Both the position numbers and the translations under genes were made by a program. Of a stretch of DNA of 64,000 bases, positions 26,010 to 34,855 are shown in pieces; positions within the stretch are counted from its first letter, which is position 1, and each line of letters begins with the position of its first letter. Source of the DNA: Planctomycetota bacterium (GTDB lineage: Bacteria > Planctomycetota > UBA1135 > JACQFD01). The DNA lies in assembly GCA_016200225.1 (NCBI GenBank), contig JACQFD010000038.1:1-64000 (forward strand). The letters are read 5' to 3'. The notes under the pieces are model-generated. The model was not told where the DNA came from, did no database searches, and saw only the letters and a program-made list of their open reading frames with translations.

Positions 26010-26795
26010 TCAGTCATGTGTATAATACGGCGTCCCTGAATGGGCGTTCACGAGGAATAACATCTTTGGATCAATGACCCAGACGAGCTCGAGAACATAA
26101 CCGGCGTGATCGGGCAAACCCGGTCCCCGGCTAACATTAAGAAACATTAATTTTGGATAATCCGGCGACGATTTCACGTCGGAATATTCGCCCAATCCCG
26201 CAAATGCCCTGTTCGCAATTTCGAGTGCATTGGATGGAGTTATGGGGATTTTCTCGGTACCTACAATGGGTGCAAATGAACACAATCTACAATCAACGCG
26301 GTATTGAGTCGTTCCCAAAATCAAAACCTCAGTCTCCAGATCTGTTTCGATCCCGCGGTAATATTGAGAAAATTTGATCCTGATGGAATGTTCTATCAAT
26401 TCGGTCGAGGCTCCATCAATTTCTTTCACGTCTAGCGTTGCGTCGGATTGGATCGGACCAAAGTGCTTTGTCAGCCAATTCCTACCGGCATCGATCCCTT
26501 CCTTGTCGGTTGCGAATGTGGCCTCTCGGAATGGCCAACTCGTCACGTGCTCCCAACAACTGAATTCGCTGTACCCATCCTTGAACTCATCTTTATCAAT
26601 CAATGGCTGCAATCGAACCGCAATAATATCGGGAATTGCATCGTTGGCGGACCATGCAATTGAAGAAACATTTGGGCGGTCGCCTTCCCGTGCTTTTCCA
26701 TCGACGCTCGCTCCCGCATGATGCGACGCACAAGAACTGATTACAACATAACCGGTTAAAATAATAATTAACTTGAATATATCGTTGTTTTTCAT
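26010..26795 (-). CDS. Lipoprotein of unknown function
   Basis: The product of 261 residues begins KNNDIFKLIIILTGYVVISSC, a lipoprotein signal with lipobox ISSC. The ATG at 26795 is preferred because it opens directly onto the signal peptide and has GGGAC upstream; an upstream ATG at 26846 would add 17 polar residues. The C-terminal part (TPSNALEIANRAFAGLGEY...GYVLELVWVIDPKMLFLVNAHSG) has the layout of a PepSY-like domain but lacks a firm match. Codon use is markedly more A/T-rich than in neighbours, so lateral origin is possible. No function is proposed. Confidence 0.65.
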   Translation of the reverse strand: MKNNDIFKLIIILTGYVVISSCASHHAGASVDGKAREGDRPNVSSIAWSANDAIPDIIAVRLQPLIDKDEFKDGYSEFSCWEHVTSWPFREATFATDKEGIDAGRNWLTKHFGPIQSDATLDVKEIDGASTELIEHSIRIKFSQYYRGIETDLETEVLILGTTQYRVDCRLCSFAPIVGTEKIPITPSNALEIANRAFAGLGEYSDVKSSPDYPKLMFLNVSRGPGLPDHAGYVLELVWVIDPKMLFLVNAHSGTPYYTHD

Positions 26796-26864
26796 TCTTT
26801 GATCGTCCCATTGATTGTTAATATTTTCGACATTTGAAATAGGCATTTCGCTTCCGTGATTCCA

Positions 26865-27446
26865 TCAACAAACCCTGAACGCCGTTTTCCCGTCAAACTG
26901 TAAATAAATCCCCGCAAAAATCCCCGCAATCCATATAAACCACAATAAATTCTCGACGCAAAAAACTCTCGATATATTAACTTTCGCAGCCGGCGAATGC
27001 GAGAACCGCCGCGGCGAGGGAATCATCGCGGGAACTCCCGCGAGCCATCCTTCGACATTTACAATATCAAGTTTTCGCAAACGTTCCCGTTGTTCCGAAT
27101 CCGCGGCGGGGAGCGCCTGCGCGAATAGATATAACAATCCGAGCGGCGCGGCGACGCGCGGGACCCAGTGGCCGTATTTTCCGTCGGAGGAGGCGGCGAC
27201 GACGGCGCCGAAGAGTAAGAAGAACATCGCGAGATGCCGCGGGTGTCGGACGCGGGCGTAGATGCCGCCGCCGTCGGGTTCGGGAGCGCGGGAGTCGACC
27301 GCGCTCGCGAGGATTCCGACCGCGAGTCCCACGCACGAGAGGACGCATCCAATCCGGAATTTCTCCGTTCCGGGTTCGGCGAAAAGCACGATGCCAGCGC
27401 CGCCCGCGATCGCGAACGCCGCGTTGAGGATCCGCAGTGGTTGCAT
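26865..27446 (-). CDS. Integral membrane methyltransferase-like protein
   Basis: The 193-residue product has about five hydrophobic segments. The segment GIYARVRHPRHLAMFFLLFGAVV strongly resembles the RHP motif of isoprenylcysteine carboxyl methyltransferase-like/PEMT-type membrane methyltransferases (YxxxRHPxYL), though the rest is too divergent to name a substrate. The start is placed at the ATG at 27446; 40 more in-frame residues upstream are Arg-rich and unlike a membrane protein. It is divergent from the lipoprotein gene at 27579, leaving 132 bp for promoters. Confidence 0.55.
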   Translation of the reverse strand: MQPLRILNAAFAIAGGAGIVLFAEPGTEKFRIGCVLSCVGLAVGILASAVDSRAPEPDGGGIYARVRHPRHLAMFFLLFGAVVAASSDGKYGHWVPRVAAPLGLLYLFAQALPAADSEQRERLRKLDIVNVEGWLAGVPAMIPSPRRFSHSPAAKVNISRVFCVENLLWFIWIAGIFAGIYLQFDGKTAFRVC

Positions 27447-27578
27447 TGGCGTCCATTCTGCGCGAAGCGACGCCGCCGTACCAATTGTAACAAATCTCGG
27501 ATACCCTCTGGACGCCCGCGCCGCGATCCGCGATCCTTCGGTGCGCCGCGAAAAACGGCTGTCCAACGTAAAAATGCA

Positions 27579-28184
27579 ATGAACAGAATCCTGATTTTCC
27601 TCTCGGTTTGCGCTCTTGCCGCCGCCGGATGTGCGTCGTCGAGTACGACGAGTTCGTCGGGGAATCCGCTTCCCAAGGCGCTGCGCGACCAGTCGACCAC
27701 TGTCAATTCCGACTTCACGCTGCCCGGAAAACGCGTCTACGCCGAGCTTGAAGAGTTCGATGAAGGCAAACGATTCGCGCTCGTCAACTCGGGATCGACG
27801 AAGGCCTCGGAAGTTTACTCAAAAGCGCCGACGCCCGGATTATTGTTAAAAGTCGCCAATGACTCGCTGATGGCCGACATGTGCGAAGCGCTGCGCCGCC
27901 TCGAATTCGATCGGCATGTACAATCGGCGAAACCGTCCGGCGCGATTTGGGGCCTCTCGCTCGACGTCGACGGCAACCGCAGGACGATTTATCGCATTCG
28001 CGGCGAACAAACGAAGGAGCAGGCGCAAAACCTGATCGATTTGAAAGCTGTGTTTATATTAGGATTCAGCCGGACGAAAAGTTATCAATCCGTCCAGGCC
28101 GACAACGGCGGCAAGGCTTTCTTCAGCGCCGAAGACGAGCGCATCAAGAAGGAAAACGAGAAAGCCGTGACCGGGAAGAAGTAA
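27579..28184 (+). CDS. Lipoprotein of unknown function
   Basis: The 201-residue product has a lipoprotein signal (MNRILIFLSVCALAAAGC, lipobox AAGC at Cys18), a Ser-rich linker and a compact domain with VYAELEEFDEGKRFALVNSGS, LMADMCEALRRLEFDRHVQ and LSLDVDGNRRTIYRI. No named family is recognised. The start is the ATG at 27579, directly opening the signal; the frame runs upstream to 27234 but only through Arg-rich antisense sequence. A strong terminator follows 42 nt after the stop. Confidence 0.75.
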   Translation: MNRILIFLSVCALAAAGCASSSTTSSSGNPLPKALRDQSTTVNSDFTLPGKRVYAELEEFDEGKRFALVNSGSTKASEVYSKAPTPGLLLKVANDSLMADMCEALRRLEFDRHVQSAKPSGAIWGLSLDVDGNRRTIYRIRGEQTKEQAQNLIDLKAVFILGFSRTKSYQSVQADNGGKAFFSAEDERIKKENEKAVTGKK

Positions 28185-28225
28185 ATTTAAGACAATAAAG
28201 CGAAAGAAACCAAAGCAACAGAACG

Positions 28226-28252
28226 GGCGCCGCGATCCGCGGGGCCTTTTTT
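28226..28252 (+). terminator. Rho-independent terminator after the lipoprotein gene
   Basis: GGCGCCGCG and CGCGGGGCC form a 9-bp stem with one mismatch and a 3-nt loop, followed at once by six T residues. It isolates the lipoprotein gene from kdsB. Confidence 0.85.
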
Positions 28253-28331
28253 GTAGTTGTCGCTTGTTTTTGATTTTTTTATTATTAATATATAAAACCG
28301 GGTTCAAACAAATTATTCTTTAATTTATACA

Positions 28332-29102
28332 ATGACGAACAAACCGTCCAAAATCGTGGCCGTGATTCCCGCCCGGCTCGGTTCGACGCGCCTCGCGCGC
28401 AAGCCGCTGCTGCGCGAAACGGGAAAATTCATGATTCAGCATGTGTACGAATCCGTCGCGCGCAGCAAGCGGATCGACGAGGTGGTGATCGCGACCGATT
28501 CGGAGGAGATCGCGGAGGCGGCGCGGAGTTTTGGCGCGAACGTCGAGTTGACGCGCGCCGACCACGTGAGCGGGACCGACCGCGTTCACGAAGTGATCGC
28601 GCGCCGGCCAAATGTTGAAATCGCGCTCAATATACAAGGAGACGAACCGGAGGTTCAGCCCGCGCACGTCGACGTGCTCGTCGAAACATTATTAAACTCC
28701 GACTGCGACTCCGCGACCGTCGCCGCGCCCTGCCCGCCCGACCGCGTCCACGACAACGCATGCGTCAAGGTCGTCGTCGATCTCCGCGGCCGCGCTCTAT
28801 ATTTCTCGCGTTCGCCGATTCCATATCCGCGCTATCCGGCGGCGATGCCCCCCGGTCGTTGTCATTTGCAACATGCCGGGCTCTATGCGTTCCGGCGGAA
28901 AACGCTGATGGACTTCGCGACGCTCGCGCCGACGCCGCTCGAGCGTACGGAGAGTCTCGAACAATTACGACTTCTGGAGAATGGAAGAACGATGGCGGTC
29001 GGTATGATTGACCGTCCGCCCACGGGGGTGGACACGCCCGCCGATTATCAACGATTCGTCGCGGCGTTCCGAAGCGGTTTATTTCGGCTGCCCGAAATGT
29101 AA
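28332..29102 (+). CDS. kdsB: 3-deoxy-manno-octulosonate cytidylyltransferase
   Basis: KdsB makes CMP-Kdo from Kdo and CTP, activating the sugar for LPS inner-core synthesis in the cytosol. The 256-residue product carries the nucleotide-binding IPARLGSTRLARKPLL, the metal/CMP region IALNIQGDEPEVQP, and the KVVVDLRGRALYFSRSPIPYPR and GLYAFRRKTLMDFATLAPTPLERTESLEQLRLLENG segments that define the family. Its presence is good evidence for an LPS-bearing outer membrane. It lies 47 bp before pyrG, whose product supplies the CTP; this pyrG-kdsB linkage is common in Gram-negative bacteria. Confidence 0.95.
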   Translation: MTNKPSKIVAVIPARLGSTRLARKPLLRETGKFMIQHVYESVARSKRIDEVVIATDSEEIAEAARSFGANVELTRADHVSGTDRVHEVIARRPNVEIALNIQGDEPEVQPAHVDVLVETLLNSDCDSATVAAPCPPDRVHDNACVKVVVDLRGRALYFSRSPIPYPRYPAAMPPGRCHLQHAGLYAFRRKTLMDFATLAPTPLERTESLEQLRLLENGRTMAVGMIDRPPTGVDTPADYQRFVAAFRSGLFRLPEM

Positions 29103-29149
29103 CGATCGGCTCGAACGTATAATTAGTTTAATATTAATTACCCCCGAAA

Positions 29150-30775
29150 ATGGTCAAGCATATATTTATCACCGGCGGCGTCGTTTCCTCGTTAGGAAAG
29201 GGTCTCACGTCCGCGGCCATCGGCATGCTCCTCGAAAACCGGGGATTGCGCGTGTCGATGCAAAAACTGGATCCTTATATTAACGTCGATCCGGGGACGA
29301 TGAGCCCCTATCAGCACGGCGAAGTTTATGTAACCGACGACGGCGCCGAAACCGATCTCGATCTCGGACATTACGAGCGGTTCACGCACGCGAAGCTGAC
29401 GAAACACTCCAATTACACGACGGGAAAAATTTATTCGGAAGTGATTCGCAAGGAGCGCAAAGGCGATTACCTCGGCCGCACCGTGCAGGTGATTCCTCAT
29501 ATTACAGATGAGATCCGCAACGCGATTCTGAACGCCGTGGCGCCCGACACGGACGTTGCGATTTGTGAAATCGGCGGCACCGTCGGCGACATCGAGTCGC
29601 TGCCGTTCTTGGAAGCGGTGCGCCAGCTCGCGCTCGCGCGCGAGTTCGACGATTGTTTATTTGTACATTTGACGCTGCTGCCGTATTTGAAGGCTTCCGG
29701 CGAAATGAAAACGAAGCCGACGCAGCAGAGCGTCAGCAAACTGCGCGAAATCGGCGTGCAGCCGCATATATTAATTTGTCGGACGGAAAAACCGCTGATG
29801 GAGGAGATGCGCGAGAAGATCTCGCTTTTCTGTAATGTTCCAAAACGCTGCGTGATCGAGGAACGCGACGTCGATTTTTCGATTTATGAAGTGCCCGTCA
29901 ATTTGCAGCATCAGGGACTCGACGCTCTCATCGCCGAGAAACTGCGCCTGCCCGCCGCGCCGAAAAATGAAAATTATGAATGGCGCGAGATGCTCGAAAA
30001 AATCCGCACGCCGAAAACCACGACCGAGATCGCGGTCGTCGGAAAGTATATACAACTGAACGACGCGTATAAGTCCATTTACGAAAGCCTGACGCACGCG
30101 GGCGTCGCGAACGACGCGAAAATTAAACTAAGGAAAATCGCGGCCGAAGACGTCGAAACGCTCGGCGCGGCGCAGACGCTCGCCGGCGTGCGCGGCATTC
30201 TCGTTCCCGGAGGTTTCGGCGACCGCGGCGTGCTCGGAAAAATCCTCGCCACGCGCTATGCGCGCGAAAACCGGATTCCATTCCTCGGTCTGTGCCTCGG
30301 CATGCAGTGCGCGGTGATCGAGTTCGCGCGAAATGTATTAAATATTCCGCGCGCGCATTCCTCCGAATTCGATACTCGGACGCCCGATCCCGTGATCGAT
30401 TTCATGGAAGAGCAGCGCAACATGAGCGATAAGGGCGGCAACATGCGGCTCGGCGCTTATTTGTGTACTTTGAAAAACGGGACGCGCGCGCACGCGGCGT
30501 ACGACGCGGCGGAAGTGTGGGAACGCCACCGCCATCGATATGAATTTAATAATAAATATCGCGAGCGTTTCGAACAGGCCGGAATGGTTGTGAGCGGCGT
30601 GAACGTGGAACGCAACCTCGTCGAAGTCGTCGAAATTCCCGACCATCCGTTTTTCATCGGCGTTCAATTCCATCCCGAATTCAAGAGCCGGCCGCTCGAG
30701 CCCCATCCGCTGTTCCGCGAATTCGTCCGCGCGAGCATTTCCGCGGAAATGTCGCTCCAACCGGCGATTCATTAA
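29150..30775 (+). CDS. pyrG: CTP synthase
   Basis: PyrG aminates UTP to CTP with glutamine and ATP. The 541-residue product has the amidoligase domain (1 to about 265) opening with [22 protein letters not shown] and [19 protein letters not shown]. The class I glutamine amidotransferase domain (about 290-535) has nucleophile Cys382 in GLCLGMQCA and the catalytic His/Glu in [12 protein letters not shown]. Length and motifs are complete. It sits between kdsB and a DUF1844 gene on one strand, most likely one operon. Confidence 0.98.
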   Translation: MVKHIFITGGVVSSLGKGLTSAAIGMLLENRGLRVSMQKLDPYINVDPGTMSPYQHGEVYVTDDGAETDLDLGHYERFTHAKLTKHSNYTTGKIYSEVIRKERKGDYLGRTVQVIPHITDEIRNAILNAVAPDTDVAICEIGGTVGDIESLPFLEAVRQLALAREFDDCLFVHLTLLPYLKASGEMKTKPTQQSVSKLREIGVQPHILICRTEKPLMEEMREKISLFCNVPKRCVIEERDVDFSIYEVPVNLQHQGLDALIAEKLRLPAAPKNENYEWREMLEKIRTPKTTTEIAVVGKYIQLNDAYKSIYESLTHAGVANDAKIKLRKIAAEDVETLGAAQTLAGVRGILVPGGFGDRGVLGKILATRYARENRIPFLGLCLGMQCAVIEFARNVLNIPRAHSSEFDTRTPDPVIDFMEEQRNMSDKGGNMRLGAYLCTLKNGTRAHAAYDAAEVWERHRHRYEFNNKYRERFEQAGMVVSGVNVERNLVEVVEIPDHPFFIGVQFHPEFKSRPLEPHPLFREFVRASISAEMSLQPAIH

Positions 30776-30802
30776 TTTTCCGAATAATTAATATTGATCG
30801 AA

Positions 30803-31117
30803 ATGGATAACGAACCCAACGAATCGGCCGAGCCGCGAAAAGCGGGCGAAATGCCGCTTCCCGGCGGCGATTTTCGAATGTTTATTTCAAAACTCGGATT
30901 TCAGGCGCTGATTTCGCTCGGAATGCTCGAAAACCCGGTTACTAAGAAAACCGAGAAGAACCTCGACTTCGCGCGCATGGTCATCGACGATTTGCGGATG
31001 ATCCGCGATTATACAAAAGGGAATTTGAACGCCGACGAAGCGAGCCATCTCGGAAAAATCATTTCCGATTTGCAATTTCACTTCGTCAACGCGACGCGCT
31101 CCGACGGCGGCGCGTAA
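30803..31117 (+). CDS. DUF1844-family protein
   Basis: The 104-residue product is a small cytosolic protein of the DUF1844 family, seen in Planctomycetes, Acidobacteria and deltaproteobacteria. The conserved core is FRMFISKLGFQALISLGML followed by EKNLDFARMVIDDLRMI and NADEASHLGKIISDLQFHFV. The function is unknown. The ATG at 30803 is chosen over an in-frame TTG 9 nt upstream. It follows pyrG by 27 bp. It converges with the GH116 gene 15 bp downstream. Confidence 0.85.
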   Translation: MDNEPNESAEPRKAGEMPLPGGDFRMFISKLGFQALISLGMLENPVTKKTEKNLDFARMVIDDLRMIRDYTKGNLNADEASHLGKIISDLQFHFVNATRSDGGA

Positions 31118-31132
31118 TTAATAATAAATTAA

Positions 31133-34100
31133 CTATTCGAGCGTCGCGACGAGGTTCTTCCCGGGCACGACGCGCATCGCCTCGGCGAATCGCAAGCGCG
31201 CTCCGGTTTCCGAATTGATAATTTCGGGCTCGGCCGCGGCGCCGCCGAGGCGCGCGGCGGCCGATTGAATCTTTGTATTCTTGAGCGAACCAAGCTCGAT
31301 TTCGCGAATGTTAAATTCGCCGGATACGCACGCGATCTCGATTGTAAACGATTTCGCGGCGCGTTTCTGCGAATACGTTCCGAATCCGCCGGATCCGACG
31401 AAGAGGGATTTGTGATTATCGGCCTCGAATATCGGATCGAATCTGTAGATTCCGCGCGGACCGTCCATCGTGAAGCCCTGTCCGGCGATCAGTAAACTCC
31501 AGCTCGACATCGCACGGGCGTAGCGGTCGCCGCACTCGATTTCGTTCCACGGATTTCGTTTGCTTCCATCGTAACGATCGCGCGCCGCGCGCACGATCGC
31601 GATCGCGGGCTCCACCATGCCCTCGTATATCATTAACGAAGCGACGGCGTATTCGACGCCGGTCCAGACTTCGTCGCAATAAAGAATCGGACGCCCCGGA
31701 TAGCCCTCGGTTCCCGGCCGGCCGCCGCGCGGCCACGTGCAATTTAACAATCCTCGATCCGTTCCGTCGGCGAATACGCGTTGCTGATGGCGAAAATTAC
31801 TAAAGTCCGCGAGAAAATTATATTTATAGATCGACTCGAGCGCTTTTCGCGTCTGCTCGCGCGGAAGCAGCGGACCGAGGCCGAGAATGCGCGCCCACCA
31901 TTCGCCGAGGAGTTGGTCCGCGAGACAGCCGGCGCCGAATTCGTGCCCGCCTTTTTGTTCGAAATATTCGCCGTTCCATCCGACCTCCGCGTAACGCGCA
32001 GCGCCGGATTCGTATAATTTACGATAAACTTTCGCGGAGGCGCCGTCGCCCTGCGCTTTCGCCATTTCTTCGCCCGCACGGAGCGCCGCGAGATACAACG
32101 TCCCGACAAATGTATTGACGCCGGTGACGATTTGATCGTAAGTATTCCACTGTTCCGCCTCGAGAACTCCGTCTTCGTCGCGGTCGAGTTCTCTGATTGC
32201 ATAATCGAGCGCTTTCTTTATATTCGGCCAATACTCCTGAAGAAACGCGCCGTCGGGAGAATGTAAATGTTCTCGATAGCATTTAAGAACGGTGCCTAGA
32301 TGGCCGTCGGCGAACGGCATTTCGCCGGAAGGCGTCTGTATAATCGGCACCGAAATGCGATTGTGAACGCCTCCGTTCTTATCCTGTTGATGTTTCAAAT
32401 CGAGTTTTCGAACGTTGCGCTCGAGTTCGGGAAAAAGATGCGCGGTCGTCTGAACATAATTATAAACATGGCAACAATTCATCGGACAGCAGCCTTCGTT
32501 GTCGCCGAGACCTTCGAAACCCGCGACGTTGCCGTCGGCGAACCACATCACCGTCGGCGAACGCAGAATGCTCGACTGCGATCCCGCCGCGTCGAGAATC
32601 GGCCACGGCAGCGTCGAATCATAAAGAATCCCGCCGTAACTCTTCGTTAATGAATCGAGCATCTCTCTTTGTTCATAAAACTCCGCGAGCGCGGCGCCCG
32701 CGTCGCTCCAGCGCGTCGAATAATGATTGCCGACGTGCTTGTTGCCGACGCGGAGATTCGGAAAATTCCAAGCGACGGCGATCGTCAATGATTTCGTTTC
32801 GTTCGGCGCGAGTTTAATAATATTTCCCGCGGCACCGTAGCGCGCGGCGGCCGCCGCGCTGTAGCGCGCGGCATCGGACAATTGTTTATAAATATTCGAA
32901 TGATTCAATTCGGCGCCGTCGATCGCGGCGACGCGGCCGCCGATGCAACCGATCGCGAGCGTGCCGAATCGGGGATCGGTCGCGCGCATGCCGGAGGCCG
33001 AGCGAAATTCGGAACCCGCGACCGATGCCAATAGCGCGAGCCACTGCGCTTCGTCGTTTCGGACGGCGCCGTCAAGATAAATAAAACCCGATCCGACTTT
33101 TCGGCGCGTCGCTTCGCTCGCGGGCCCGGCGTTGTTCGGCGCGCCGCCGATGAATGTTAATATCGCCTGCGCCGTCGCCGCGTCGAGAATCTTTATATTC
33201 TCCGAATTATTAGAAAACTGGATGTCGTCCAGAAGAATATGCCCCCACCCGCCGCTCGCGCGATCGACGACGCGGATGATCGCCTTTTTCCCTTTGATCG
33301 CGCGCACGTCCCAGTGGACCGCGCGCAAATGTTCGGAATTTTCGCCGAGCGCCACGAACGCGCGCGCGCCGCCGACGACGAGTTCGACATAGGTTTGATT
33401 CTCGAACGCGCCGCCGCCGACTTTCAAATGTATATAATCGCGTTCAATTGTAAATTCTGGCGATTCGAGTTCGCCGTGCGGCCCGTCGTCGGGTTGGAAT
33501 GAATCTACAAATCCGCGGCCTGTCCAGCCGCTCACGGGGTTCTGCCAATTCTGCGGACCGTCGACGGGTCCGGCGCCGAACGCGTTGCCCTTGGTCCTCC
33601 ATTTGCCGTAATTGTTCGATTCGAAGTTTTCAAATGTTATCGTTTCGCTCGCGACGGCGCCGGGCGCCGCCCCGGCGGCCGCCGCCGCGATCCAACCGCC
33701 CGACTCGGTCGACAAAACGAACGTTCCGCCCGCGCGAACCCACGATTCGGCGCGCTTCCATTCGTCGGCCATCGGCAAATCGGCCCCGGCGTTCACATAG
33801 ATCGTTCGATAACGATCTAATTGTATATTACGAATCGACGCCGCGACGTCGCACTCGATTCCAGCCGGCGCCTCGCCGTCGGTCCATCGCGGGGCATGGC
33901 CGACGGCCAGAATTTGCATTGGTTTTCCGATCGAAGCCTTTTCAAACGCGCGCGTTCTAAATATTAATGAAGTGGATCCGGCGATTCCGGCGGTCTCGGC
34001 CGTATTATTCATAAATAACGGCGAATGCGCATCGACGGCGGAGTGGCCGTCATAACCGATCGCGTTCAGTAATGTTCCATAGACGGCCGCGCTCATTTCG

Positions 34101-34747
34101 TTGGCGCCCGTGTTTGTGACCGAAATATCGAAAACCGCGACAGGCATCGCCGACGCGCGCGCGTCGAGCGGCACCAACGGATTCCAGCCGCGTACGCGGA
34201 TGCGAACGGGATGCTTCGGATCCGTAAGCAGCCATTCCGCGGCGGGATACTCGCCCGTGAATTGAATATTATCAAATCCTGCGTCCGCGCCGCCGCCGTT
34301 TTCGCTCTTGCGGCAAAGCGGTATCGTTTCGCGGACCGCGCCGCCCTCGAGAATAGATATAAATAATCCCGAGCCGGGCACGACCGCTCGTTTGTTAATA
34401 TTGTTAAAAATCTGCCATTCGACCCATTCCCCGCGCCCCGAAATCGCGAAGAGCCCAGTGCCGATTCCGCCGATTGGAAATGCAATATTCTTCAACCGCG
34501 ATCCTTCATAGACGTTCGCGCGTTTGATTTGTAATGAATCAGCCATCCAGCCGGCCGGTAACTTCTTGTCGGAGGCGACGGGATGTTGATGGGGTTTTCG
34601 CCGTGCGCCCGCCGCAAGGAGCGACAAAGCTGTCGCAGTCAGAAAATCCCGCCGGTCGAGGCCTCGCGGATCCGCTTGTTTTCCGTCTGCGCAGCCGCAA
34701 TTCGACCGCCGCCCATGCGCATCACAGGATCGATCGCTGTTTCTCAT
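31133..34747 (-). CDS. TAT-exported GH116-type glycoside hydrolase with inserted beta-sandwich
   Basis: The 1204-residue product begins with a twin-arginine signal (RRDFLTATALSLLAAGA, Arg32-Arg33). The N-terminal region (about 65-380) matches the beta-sandwich of the GBA2/GH116 family (KNIAFPIGGIGTGLFAISGRGEWVEWQIFNN). Residues about 375-510 are a separate levanase-associated-type beta-sandwich (FENFESNNYGKWRTKGNAFG...SGGWGHILLDDIQFSNN). The C-terminal (alpha/alpha)6 domain carries the DUF608 region with NEGCCPMNCCHVYNY (candidate nucleophile near Glu750) and NTYDQIV (candidate acid/base near Asp871). GH116 enzymes are retaining beta-glucosidases/xylosidases or glucosylceramidases; the substrate is not known. 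It is divergent from the GH2-like gene, so the pair may act on one plant or algal glycan. Confidence 0.82.
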   Translation of the reverse strand: MRNSDRSCDAHGRRSNCGCADGKQADPRGLDRRDFLTATALSLLAAGARRKPHQHPVASDKKLPAGWMADSLQIKRANVYEGSRLKNIAFPIGGIGTGLFAISGRGEWVEWQIFNNINKRAVVPGSGLFISILEGGAVRETIPLCRKSENGGGADAGFDNIQFTGEYPAAEWLLTDPKHPVRIRVRGWNPLVPLDARASAMPVAVFDISVTNTGANEMSAAVYGTLLNAIGYDGHSAVDAHSPLFMNNTAETAGIAGSTSLIFRTRAFEKASIGKPMQILAVGHAPRWTDGEAPAGIECDVAASIRNIQLDRYRTIYVNAGADLPMADEWKRAESWVRAGGTFVLSTESGGWIAAAAAGAAPGAVASETITFENFESNNYGKWRTKGNAFGAGPVDGPQNWQNPVSGWTGRGFVDSFQPDDGPHGELESPEFTIERDYIHLKVGGGAFENQTYVELVVGGARAFVALGENSEHLRAVHWDVRAIKGKKAIIRVVDRASGGWGHILLDDIQFSNNSENIKILDAATAQAILTFIGGAPNNAGPASEATRRKVGSGFIYLDGAVRNDEAQWLALLASVAGSEFRSASGMRATDPRFGTLAIGCIGGRVAAIDGAELNHSNIYKQLSDAARYSAAAAARYGAAGNIIKLAPNETKSLTIAVAWNFPNLRVGNKHVGNHYSTRWSDAGAALAEFYEQREMLDSLTKSYGGILYDSTLPWPILDAAGSQSSILRSPTVMWFADGNVAGFEGLGDNEGCCPMNCCHVYNYVQTTAHLFPELERNVRKLDLKHQQDKNGGVHNRISVPIIQTPSGEMPFADGHLGTVLKCYREHLHSPDGAFLQEYWPNIKKALDYAIRELDRDEDGVLEAEQWNTYDQIVTGVNTFVGTLYLAALRAGEEMAKAQGDGASAKVYRKLYESGAARYAEVGWNGEYFEQKGGHEFGAGCLADQLLGEWWARILGLGPLLPREQTRKALESIYKYNFLADFSNFRHQQRVFADGTDRGLLNCTWPRGGRPGTEGYPGRPILYCDEVWTGVEYAVASLMIYEGMVEPAIAIVRAARDRYDGSKRNPWNEIECGDRYARAMSSWSLLIAGQGFTMDGPRGIYRFDPIFEADNHKSLFVGSGGFGTYSQKRAAKSFTIEIACVSGEFNIREIELGSLKNTKIQSAAARLGGAAAEPEIINSETGARLRFAEAMRVVPGKNLVATLE

Positions 34748-34855
34748 GAGCACATACTGGCTTCCACCCGATTATCATTTCCAGTCTGCGCCGAAATTCT
34801 TCGTACCTGTTTTCCAAATTCCAACCGATCAACTCCGCCGTCTCCCCTCCCAAGA

